Assembly: GCA_034437455.1 (NCBI GenBank)
Contig: DAOTUB010000335.1
Coordinates: forward strand, 1 to 37,936
DNA length: 37,936 nt
From: DAOTUB01 sp034437455
GTDB taxonomy: Bacteria > Chloroflexota > Anaerolineae > B4-G1
Direction of reading: 5' to 3'
The notes beneath the pieces are model-generated. The model saw only the letters and a program-made list of their open reading frames with translations, did not search any database and was not told the DNA's origin. Positions 14,449 through 20,769 of this stretch are shown here, in pieces. Position 1 is the first letter of the stretch, and the number at the start of each line of letters is the position of its first letter. A program made the translations under genes and the position numbers.

Positions 14449-15573
14449 ATGCGTAACTCACTATGTACCTTTTTTCTCGCTGCCTGTATCGCGTGGGTCT
14501 CCTTGCCGGTTAGCGCCCAGGAGTCCGATCCGGTCGCGACCTGGCTGACGCTGGTGAACGAGGCCCGCCTCGACGAGGGCCTGGCCCCTTACGGCCTTTC
14601 TACCCTACTGAACGCTTCGGCGCAGCGCCACGCCGATGACCTGGCGGCTCACGGATTCACCTCTGACGATGTGCATGTGGGGTCCGACGGCTCGACGATC
14701 AAGAAACGCATCACAGAGACGGGTTACACCGCCTGGACCCGGAATGGCGGCGAGTTGATCGTCAACGAGAACGTCTGGACTGGCGAGATCGAGGACGGGT
14801 TGGCCGCTTTTCTAGAGGACCCACCCCAACGCGAAAACATCCTCAACCCGGTCTATCGAGAGATCGGCATCGGCGTCGCCGCCGACGAGAATGGCCAAAA
14901 CTATTATGTGCTCACCTTTGGCGCGCGCCCCAACGTGCTGCCCATCTTTATCAACGATGGGGCCGCCAACACCGATAACGCCGAGATCGCGATCCGCTTG
15001 ACCAACGAAGAGTTTCGTCCAGAAGGGCAAGGGGTCGTCTTTATGGGGCAGGCGATCGAGATCCGCATCAACAACGAGCCAGTGTTCGAAGGCTTGCCCT
15101 GGCAGACCTGGGAGCCGCTGGTGCCCTGGACACTGCCAAACTCTCCCGGCGAACACACCGTCTACGTTCAGTTTCGCGACGCGGCGAACCGTACCGCCGC
15201 TTCGACCGACAGCATCGTCCTTGGCGAGGGAGCAGTTACTCTACCGACGGCCACGCTACCCAGCCCCACGGCTGAAGCGACCGCCACGATTACTCCCACC
15301 ATCGCCCCTACGGTCGCGCCTGCCGTGACGTCCACCGCCAGCGCAACACCCACTCCTCCAACCCCCACCTCTAGCCCTCTGACACCTAGCCCTTCTCCTC
15401 CGCCCCTCAACCTCACGCCCTTTCCCACCTGGACGCCACTACCACTGCCATCGCCTCCCGAGACCGGCGACCACAGCATGCCCCTGGGCGCGGTAGTCAC
15501 GTTGCAAGGGCTGGCGATCATCCTCGGTCTCTACCTGGCTTTGCGCCGTAGGAATAGCAGAGATGACGCTTGA
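14449..15573 (+). CDS. CAP (SCP/PR-1-like) domain surface protein
   Basis: 374 residues. Signal peptide 1-23 (PVSAQ). Residues 28-165 form a CAP domain: LVNEARLDEGLAPYGLS, ASAQRHADDLAAHGF, a HVGSDG loop, a GELIVNENVW segment and REIGIGVAADENGQNYYVLTFG. Residues 166-265 are a second beta-rich domain of unknown kind (AEIAIRLTNEEFRPEG). A long Thr/Pro/Ser linker (about 270-340) leads to a C-terminal membrane helix (about 345-366) and a basic tail, so the CAP domain is displayed outside. Bacterial CAP proteins are common, but their activity is mostly unknown. The start is fixed by the signal peptide and the leaderless promoter. Confidence 0.88.
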   Translation: MRNSLCTFFLAACIAWVSLPVSAQESDPVATWLTLVNEARLDEGLAPYGLSTLLNASAQRHADDLAAHGFTSDDVHVGSDGSTIKKRITETGYTAWTRNGGELIVNENVWTGEIEDGLAAFLEDPPQRENILNPVYREIGIGVAADENGQNYYVLTFGARPNVLPIFINDGAANTDNAEIAIRLTNEEFRPEGQGVVFMGQAIEIRINNEPVFEGLPWQTWEPLVPWTLPNSPGEHTVYVQFRDAANRTAASTDSIVLGEGAVTLPTATLPSPTAEATATITPTIAPTVAPAVTSTASATPTPPTPTSSPLTPSPSPPPLNLTPFPTWTPLPLPSPPETGDHSMPLGAVVTLQGLAIILGLYLALRRRNSRDDA

Positions 15574-15599
15574 CGAGAGCACCCAGGATAGAGTACAAT
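15570..15599 (+). promoter_or_regulatory. Promoter upstream of the patatin gene
   Basis: TTGACG (15570-15575), 18 bases, TACAAT (15594-15599). The leader of about 190 bases contains the copy C repeat, so a long structured 5' untranslated region is expected. Confidence 0.6.
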
Positions 15600-15604
15600 A
15601 AAGG

Positions 15605-15762
15605 TAAGCGTTCAGCCATGTCATCAAACGTCGGAGCGTATCGAAACCCAGCGAGCGGGGTCGTATGCATAACCCGCTTGGTCTCGATACGTCGCGGAGT
15701 TTATCCTGAGCTTGTCGAAGGGCTCCTACTCGACCGGCGCTAGAATCACCCCCTGAACGCTT
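15605..15762. repeat. Dispersed repeat with TAAGCGTTCA ends, copy C (158 bp)
   Basis: It begins TAAGCGTTCA and ends TGAACGCTT. The interior shares the GTATGCATAACCCGCTTGG core and the CTCCTACTCGACCGGCGC stretch with copy A and can fold into a long hairpin. It lies between the promoter and the start of the patatin gene. Confidence 0.7.
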
Positions 15763-15794
15763 CATCGGCAAGCCTGACAGTACGAGGAGGAGCT

Positions 15795-16637
15795 ATGAGT
15801 GACAAGATCACGCGAGCGTTGGTGCTTTCGGGAGGGGGAGGCCGGGGGGCCTACGAGTGCGGCGTCTACAAATTTCTGGAGTTGACAGGCCTCATACCCG
15901 ACATCCTGGTCGGGACCTCTATCGGCGCCATCAACGCGGCCGCCATCACCTCGGGTCGCAGCGCGGCTGAACTGGAACGACTCTGGCTGACGACGCGCAC
16001 GAAGGACGTGCAACGCTTCTGGCGGCTGAGTCCCTGGAAGTCGATCTATGATACCACGCCCTGGCGCAAGACGCTGCGCCGTTTTATCGATTTCGACGCC
16101 CTGACCCACACCGATAAACGGTTGCTCATCGCCGCCACCGAGATCGAAACGGGCCAACTGCGCATTTTCGACAATCACGAGACTTCCCTGACCCCCGCTC
16201 ACGTCCTGGCCAGTTGCTCCATCCCGCTGCTCTACCCCTGGACGAGGGTGGAAAAGCGCCACTATTGGGACGGAGCGATCATGGCGAACACGCCGCTGGC
16301 CGGGGCGATTGACGCGGGGGCCGACGAGATCCTGGTCGTGCTGCTTTCGCCCATCGGCAAACGGCAGATCAAACCGCCCCGCCATCCCTGGCAGGCGTTC
16401 GCCGTGACGCTCGACATGGCCATGAGCGCCACGTTCGAGAACGATCTCAAACAGTTGGAGAACGTCAACCGGTTGGTGCAGGCGCAGTTGGACGACAAGC
16501 ATCGGCACGTGCGTTGCCAGGTGATCACGCCCGCCCACGATACGGGCCTGCTGCGCATCATCCGCTACGAGCCGGAGGCCAGCCGGGAGTTGATCGAAAA
16601 GGGGTACATCGACGCGCGGCGGGCGCTGTCGGGCTAA
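15795..16637 (+). CDS. Patatin-like phospholipase
   Basis: 280 residues, soluble, no signal peptide. The oxyanion-hole motif LSGGGGRGAYECGV (about 12-25) is followed by the nucleophile elbow GTSIG (Ser near residue 46) and the catalytic Asp in WDGAIMANTPL (about residue 158), the complete Ser-Asp dyad. The family hydrolyses acyl esters of phospholipids. The length is that of RssA/NTE-like bacterial patatins. The ATG at 15795 follows GAGGAGGAG. The C-terminal third (residues 190-280) is charged and holds no other domain that I recognise. It stands alone, ending at a 15-bp hairpin. Confidence 0.92.
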   Translation: MSDKITRALVLSGGGGRGAYECGVYKFLELTGLIPDILVGTSIGAINAAAITSGRSAAELERLWLTTRTKDVQRFWRLSPWKSIYDTTPWRKTLRRFIDFDALTHTDKRLLIAATEIETGQLRIFDNHETSLTPAHVLASCSIPLLYPWTRVEKRHYWDGAIMANTPLAGAIDAGADEILVVLLSPIGKRQIKPPRHPWQAFAVTLDMAMSATFENDLKQLENVNRLVQAQLDDKHRHVRCQVITPAHDTGLLRIIRYEPEASRELIEKGYIDARRALSG

Positions 16638-16669
16638 GGTGCAACGCACTTGGGAAGTGCGTTGCACCT
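16637..16669. repeat. Perfect 15-bp hairpin between convergent genes
   Basis: AGGTGCAACGCACTT, loop GGG, then the exact inverse complement. It begins at the last base of the patatin stop codon. It has no T-run on either strand, so it is better seen as a REP-like palindrome than a classical terminator, though it could still stall transcription from both sides. Confidence 0.75.
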
Positions 16670-16679
16670 CAACTTTGAA

Positions 16680-17213
16680 TTATGGCCAACTCAGTGTGGG
16701 CGAGTACGGCGTGGTGGTGGCATCGGGATTGGATGACTCGATCATCCCAATGATCGCCCGCAATTCCCTCGCCGCCTCGATGAACGCCGGATCGCCGGTC
16801 GCTCTCAGGGCCTCTTGCGCCGTGATGAGGTGGACCCGCACGTCGCTAGGGTGAGTGGCGGCCAACGCCGCGTCCAGCCACGCCGCCGCCTGGGGCGCTG
16901 CGCCGCTGGCTTCCACCTCGTTCAGTATCGCCTCGACCCGCGAGCGGGATTCGCTGTCCAGAGGGAGATCGGTTCCATAGCCGTACCACCACGAGCCTTG
17001 CACGAGGGTCAATCCCAGGAACCCGAAAACCGCGACGCCCAAGAACATCGCCATCAGGATGACGACGACTCGCCGTCCATACCCGGGATTATAGGGGACC
17101 GTCTCTTCAACTGCTGGCTCTTCGACATCGGTCAGGATTATCGGGCGGTCTTCTTGTGGATAGGATTCAGCAGGGCCAAAGAACGTTGGGCTCAAAGCGT
17201 TTGTCACACTCAT
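16680..17213 (-). CDS. Hypothetical single-pass membrane protein
   Basis: 177 residues. An acidic, Pro-containing N-terminal segment (1-45) is followed by a membrane helix at about 49-70 (VVVILMAMFLGVAVFGFLGL) and an extracytoplasmic helical domain (about 85-160), rich in Ala and Glu, that resembles a TPR-like helical hairpin (APQAAAWLDAALAATHPSD, then EALRATGDPAFIEAARELRA). I do not recognise a family. The ATG at 17213 has GGAGGAA upstream. It follows the 2-oxoacid oxidoreductase operon on the same strand with a 52-bp gap and might be read with it. Confidence 0.65.
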   Translation of the reverse strand: MSVTNALSPTFFGPAESYPQEDRPIILTDVEEPAVEETVPYNPGYGRRVVVILMAMFLGVAVFGFLGLTLVQGSWWYGYGTDLPLDSESRSRVEAILNEVEASGAAPQAAAWLDAALAATHPSDVRVHLITAQEALRATGDPAFIEAARELRAIIGMIESSNPDATTTPYSPTLSWP

Positions 17214-17265
17214 CGTCCATTCCTCCTCCCCATAGCCATCAGCACTGCCAGAAAGGAATCACTCA

Positions 17266-17808
17266 CTACCGACCGTTAACCAACGCCGCGCCCTTGTCCA
17301 TCGCCTCATAGTTCAGCCCCAGCAGCTTGCGATGCCGTTCCGGCAGGTGATCGCTCAGTGCTTGCTTGATCGCCTCCAATGATACGACGCCGGTAGCTTC
17401 CACCAACGCGGCCAGGCAAATAACATTCCCCAGACGCATGTTCCCCAATTCGGTCGCCATGTCGCTGGCGGGGATGTAGAGAACTTTTATATCCGTGCGC
17501 TCGCTCTTTTGTGGAATCAACGAGCTGTTCACGACGAGCACACCGCCAGGCTTGACCGCTGGCTCGAACGCCTCCATCGAGGGGATGTTCAGCACGATGG
17601 CCGCGCTGGGCCGCCGCACCAACGGCGAGCCGATCTCTACGTCGGAGACGATGACGGTGCAGCGGGCCTTGCCGCCGCGCATCTCTGGGCCGTAAGAGGG
17701 GATCCAGGTCACGCTGCGGCCGCTGTCCATCGCGGCATAAGCCAGCAACTGCCCGGCGAAGAGCGTCCCTTGTCCGCCAAAGCCGGAAATGATGATCTCT
17801 TGCTGCAT
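17266..17808 (-). CDS. 2-oxoacid:ferredoxin oxidoreductase, gamma subunit
   Basis: 180 residues matching the gamma (catalytic gamma/POR C) domain: EIIISGFGGQGTLFAGQLLA at the start, PSYGPEMRGGKARCTVIVSD, and the GGVLVVNSSLI and MRLGNVICLAALVEATG blocks. It is the last gene of a four-gene unit and starts two bases after the beta gene ends, with AAGGAGGG upstream. In the complex it helps place CoA for the release of acyl-CoA. Cytoplasmic. The members of this family cannot be assigned to 2-oxoglutarate or branched-chain substrates from sequence alone. Confidence 0.92.
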   Translation of the reverse strand: MQQEIIISGFGGQGTLFAGQLLAYAAMDSGRSVTWIPSYGPEMRGGKARCTVIVSDVEIGSPLVRRPSAAIVLNIPSMEAFEPAVKPGGVLVVNSSLIPQKSERTDIKVLYIPASDMATELGNMRLGNVICLAALVEATGVVSLEAIKQALSDHLPERHRKLLGLNYEAMDKGAALVNGR

Positions 17809-17810
17809 GG

Positions 17811-18602
17811 TTATTTTCCCTCCTTCAGCATCCTTGCTTCGTCGCTCATTTTCGTATCACCTAGGGGAAAGTATGCTACCATTTCCTCCTTGGCCCATTC
17901 CAACGCCTCGACCGGTCCCATATGCCAGTTGGTATTGCAGGTGGAGATAACCTCGACCATTGAAAAACCCAGACCGGCCAGTTGAGTTTGGAAGGCCAGC
18001 TTGATCGCTTTCTTGGTACGCCGGATGCCAGGCACGTCCAGTACCGCTTGGCGGGTGATATAGGCTGCGCCCGGAAGCCCGCCCAGCAACTCGGCCATCC
18101 TTATCGGGTGACCCGCTGCTTGCACATCCCGTCCTGTCGGTGACGACGTGGTTACCTGCCCAGGAAGCGTCGTGGGAGCCATCTGCCCACCGGTCATGCC
18201 GTAAATCGCATTGTTGACAAAAATGGTGGTGAATAATTCTCCCCGGTTGGCCACGTAAACGATCTCCGCGATGCCGATGGACGCCAGGTCGCCATCGCCC
18301 TGGTAGGTAAAGACCACCTTGCCCGGGCTGACGCGCTGGATGCCGGTGGCCATCGCCGGAGCGCGCCCGTGGGCCGCCTCCGCCATGTCCACGTTAAAGT
18401 AATCGTAGGCCAGCACAGAGCATCCCACCGGGGCAATGCCGATGGTCCGCTCCCGCACCCCTAGCTCGTCCAGCACCTCGGCGATGAGGCGGTGAATGGT
18501 GCCGTGGGTGCAACCAGGGCAGTAGTGAGTATGAGCCGGGGTCAGACTTTTTGGATACTCGTAGATCAATTCCATGTCTGTGGGAATCTCAACTGTCGCC
18601 AT
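17811..18602 (-). CDS. 2-oxoacid:ferredoxin oxidoreductase, beta subunit (TPP-binding)
   Basis: 263 residues. HYCPGCTHGTIHRLIAEVLDE (26-46) is the first cofactor motif, and GDGDLASIGIAEIVYVANRG with FVNNAIYGMTGGQ (about 101-137) is the TPP-binding GDG...NN motif. It binds thiamine diphosphate and decarboxylates the 2-oxoacid. It starts two bases after the alpha gene ends, with GAGGAGG upstream. The late Cys (STCNTNWHMGP) is typical of the KOR/VOR group. It lacks the extra cysteines that bind a cluster in pyruvate enzymes, in line with a separate ferredoxin subunit. Confidence 0.94.
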   Translation of the reverse strand: MATVEIPTDMELIYEYPKSLTPAHTHYCPGCTHGTIHRLIAEVLDELGVRERTIGIAPVGCSVLAYDYFNVDMAEAAHGRAPAMATGIQRVSPGKVVFTYQGDGDLASIGIAEIVYVANRGELFTTIFVNNAIYGMTGGQMAPTTLPGQVTTSSPTGRDVQAAGHPIRMAELLGGLPGAAYITRQAVLDVPGIRRTKKAIKLAFQTQLAGLGFSMVEVISTCNTNWHMGPVEALEWAKEEMVAYFPLGDTKMSDEARMLKEGK

Positions 18603-18604
18603 TT

Positions 18605-19684
18605 CTAAACCTCCTCTCCGCCCGCGATCTCGGCGGCCAGTTTTTCCAGTTCGGGTAAGATGTCATCGGGTAGGGGAATGACCCCTCCCATGCGCCCGTA
18701 GAACCGCACCGGGCATTGGCCCTCGACTGCCAGCCGCACATCCTCGACCATCTGCCCGGCGTTCATCTCCACCGTCAAGACAGCCCGTACTTGCCCGACC
18801 AACTCGGCGATGCGGTCGCTAGGAAAGGGCCAGAGGGTGATAGGCCGCAAAAGTCCCACCTTGATCCCCTTTTTCCGCGCCTCCCGCACCACTGTCTGGC
18901 AAATACGGCCCACGGTGCCAAAGGCCACCAGCAGCAGATCGGCGTCCTCGGTATCATACTCTTTCCAACGCACCTCGTTCTCGGAGATCTCTTTCAGTTT
19001 GGCCTGCAACCGTAAATTGACCTTCTCCAGTTTCTCGCCTCCCAGGTAGAGCGAGTTGATGATGTTATGCTTGCGTCCCTTGGCACCGGTCAGCGCCCAG
19101 TAAGCCCGCTCCTCGGGTGGCCGGACCGGGCGCATGGGCGGCAGTTCCGCTGGCTCCATCATCTGGCCGATAGAGCCATCGGCAACGATGATGACAATGG
19201 TGCGGTACTTTTCCGCCAAGTCAAAGGCCAACACCACGTGGTCAATCGCTTCCTGCACGCTGGCCGGGGCCAGGGCGATCATGTGGTAGTCGCCGTGTCC
19301 GGCGGATTTTACGGCCTGGAAATAGTCCCCTTGTGCAGGCTGGACGTTGCCCAGACCTGGCCCACCGCGCATGATGTTGGTGATCACCGCCGGCACCTCG
19401 GAGCAGGCAATGTAGGAGATGCCCTCCTGCATCAAGCTCACACCTGGGCTGGATGAAGACGTCATCACCCGCGCGCCGGCAGCGGCAGCGCCATAGACCA
19501 TGTTGATGGATGCCACCTCGCTTTCGGCCTGCAGAAAGACACGCCCTTCTTCGGGCAATCGTTTTGAGAAATGTTCCAACACTTCTGTCTGGGGCGTGAT
19601 GGGGTAGCCAAAGAAGGCTTCGACCCCCGCCCGTACAGCAGCCTCGGCGATGGCTGCGTTACCCTCAATCAGTTCTTTGGTCAT
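18605..19684 (-). CDS. vorB: 2-oxoacid:ferredoxin oxidoreductase, alpha subunit (VorB/KorA type)
   Basis: 359 residues. MTKELIEGNAAIAEAAVRAG, then the FGYPITPQTEVLEHFS loop that contacts the thiazole of TPP, QAESEVASINMVYGAAAAGA, and MTSSSSPGVSLMQEGISYIA are the standard blocks of the alpha subunit. The C-terminal part (about 245-350) holds the transketolase C-like fold (LLVAFGTVGRICQTVV, GLLRPITLWPFP). Similarity as I recall it is highest to proteins annotated VorB (branched-chain 2-oxoacid), but 2-oxoglutarate enzymes are very close. The ATG at 19684 has AGGAGGAG upstream; a frame extension to 19792 overlaps the ferredoxin gene. Confidence 0.93.
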   Translation of the reverse strand: MTKELIEGNAAIAEAAVRAGVEAFFGYPITPQTEVLEHFSKRLPEEGRVFLQAESEVASINMVYGAAAAGARVMTSSSSPGVSLMQEGISYIACSEVPAVITNIMRGGPGLGNVQPAQGDYFQAVKSAGHGDYHMIALAPASVQEAIDHVVLAFDLAEKYRTIVIIVADGSIGQMMEPAELPPMRPVRPPEERAYWALTGAKGRKHNIINSLYLGGEKLEKVNLRLQAKLKEISENEVRWKEYDTEDADLLLVAFGTVGRICQTVVREARKKGIKVGLLRPITLWPFPSDRIAELVGQVRAVLTVEMNAGQMVEDVRLAVEGQCPVRFYGRMGGVIPLPDDILPELEKLAAEIAGGEEV

Positions 19685-19692
19685 TACTCCTC

Positions 19693-19941
19693 CTATGCGG
19701 CAACAGGCGATTGCTTGGGCTTTCGCCTCTGCCGGTACACGGCAAAGACCACATCGGGGCAGATGGTAGCACACATGGCGCAACCGGTACACGCTCCTGG
19801 GTCTGTCACCTCGACGGGACGGTACCCCTTGATGTTGAACCGCCCCTCAGCCAATTGAAGGATGTGCTTGGGGCAGACGCTCACACACAATCCGCACCCT
19901 TTGCAACGATCCTCGTCAATTACGACCATTCCTCGAGCCAT
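19693..19941 (-). CDS. 2-oxoacid:ferredoxin oxidoreductase, delta subunit (2x[4Fe-4S] ferredoxin)
   Basis: 82 residues. Two cluster motifs: CKGCGLCVSVCPK (near residues 12-24) and CTGCAMCATICPD (near 51-63). It passes electrons from the TPP site to free ferredoxin. It is the first gene of the operon (delta-alpha-beta-gamma), 8 bp ahead of the alpha gene. The ATG at 19941 follows AGGAGG; an upstream start at 19962 lacks one. The presence of the whole complex implies ferredoxin-based, oxygen-sensitive metabolism. Confidence 0.93.
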   Translation of the reverse strand: MARGMVVIDEDRCKGCGLCVSVCPKHILQLAEGRFNIKGYRPVEVTDPGACTGCAMCATICPDVVFAVYRQRRKPKQSPVAA

Positions 19942-19952
19942 AGATAGCCTCC

Positions 19953-20023
19953 TAATGCGCAAAGCGTAATGCGCAAGAACCGGATGGGTTCTTACGTTTT
20001 ACACTTCACGTTTCACATTTTAC
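19953..20023. repeat. Short-phase repeats upstream of the oxidoreductase operon
   Basis: TAATGCGCAA is repeated at 19953 and 19968 with the variant step AAGCG between. The ACGTTTTACACTTCACGTTTCAC stretch, made of (A)CGTTT(T/C)AC steps, follows at 19993-20023. No gene lies in 19942-20141. Confidence 0.5.
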
Positions 20024-20141
20024 TTGTTAACATCTTACCCCAAAATCCGCTTGTTTCGTAGTGCCTCACGTCACTTGCTGGCAAAACGAAACTCACAATT
20101 CCAGTATTCCACCAAGATTATACAATCAGCGGCGGTATCCG

Positions 20142-20672
20142 TCAATCCTCGCGGTCAAACGGACGCTTCAGTCGCGCCTGCAATCGCGCCAGAGCCGCGT
20201 CCAATTCCTCCACATAGTCGGCCAGGGGGGTATCGGCCAGGGGGATCTCTATCGGCACCTCCAGATCCAGCGGCACGGTGGTGACGATGTCCACCGTCTT
20301 GCTGATCGGCACGGTGACTTCTAGATCCACCGGGATGATGGTATTGATGGGTACGTCCAGGCTGTACGAGATCACGCCCAAATTGATCGGCACCACGACG
20401 GTAGTTTCGATGGGGAGGACAGTATTGATGGGGACGGCAACCTCTTCGTAGAAGGGAACTGTGGCCGCGACGGGGATCTCCTGGTCCACTTCGACGGTGT
20501 AGGAGATAGTCGCGTCGTCAAAGCTGGTCACGATGGCACGAGCGTCGCTCAACGTATCGAGCGCGATACGCTGTGCCTTCAGCAGCCCGTAAATCACCAC
20601 GCCATTGAGCGCCAGCGAGAGCAACGTCAACACAGCCAGTACGATCAGGGCGATCAGGTAACCTTTTTTCAT
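20142..20672 (-). CDS. Membrane-anchored beta-repeat protein of unknown function
   Basis: 176 residues. The N-terminal helix 3-33 (LIALIVLAVLTLLSLALNGV) is an uncleaved anchor or signal. After a short helical stalk (34-52), residues 60-150 are almost pure alternating beta sequence with a recurring (V)P(I/L)-x-(T/L) step: VPINTVLPIETTVVVPI, VPINTIIPVDLEVTVPI, VPLDLEVPIEIPL. A charged helix closes the protein (155-176). This suggests a small beta-solenoid or ladder outside the membrane. I recall similar unnamed proteins in Chloroflexota but no function. The ATG at 20672 follows AAGGAG. Confidence 0.65.
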   Translation of the reverse strand: MKKGYLIALIVLAVLTLLSLALNGVVIYGLLKAQRIALDTLSDARAIVTSFDDATISYTVEVDQEIPVAATVPFYEEVAVPINTVLPIETTVVVPINLGVISYSLDVPINTIIPVDLEVTVPISKTVDIVTTVPLDLEVPIEIPLADTPLADYVEELDAALARLQARLKRPFDRED

Positions 20673-20692
20673 TTGTGAACTCCTTGTGTGTC

Positions 20693-20752
20693 GGTATATT
20701 GGTAGACTGGTAAGCACGCCTATTGACCAGTATACCAGTTTACCAATATACC
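20693..20752. repeat. Imperfect 20-bp inverted repeat of GGTA steps
   Basis: The left arm 20693-20712 and the right arm 20733-20752 are inverse complements with one mismatch. Each arm repeats TTGGTA/CTGGTA steps. It lies just upstream of the 20142-20672 gene and just after the methylase-like gene. Confidence 0.7.
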
Positions 20753-20769
20753 CGCTTTCCCAGCCAGCC

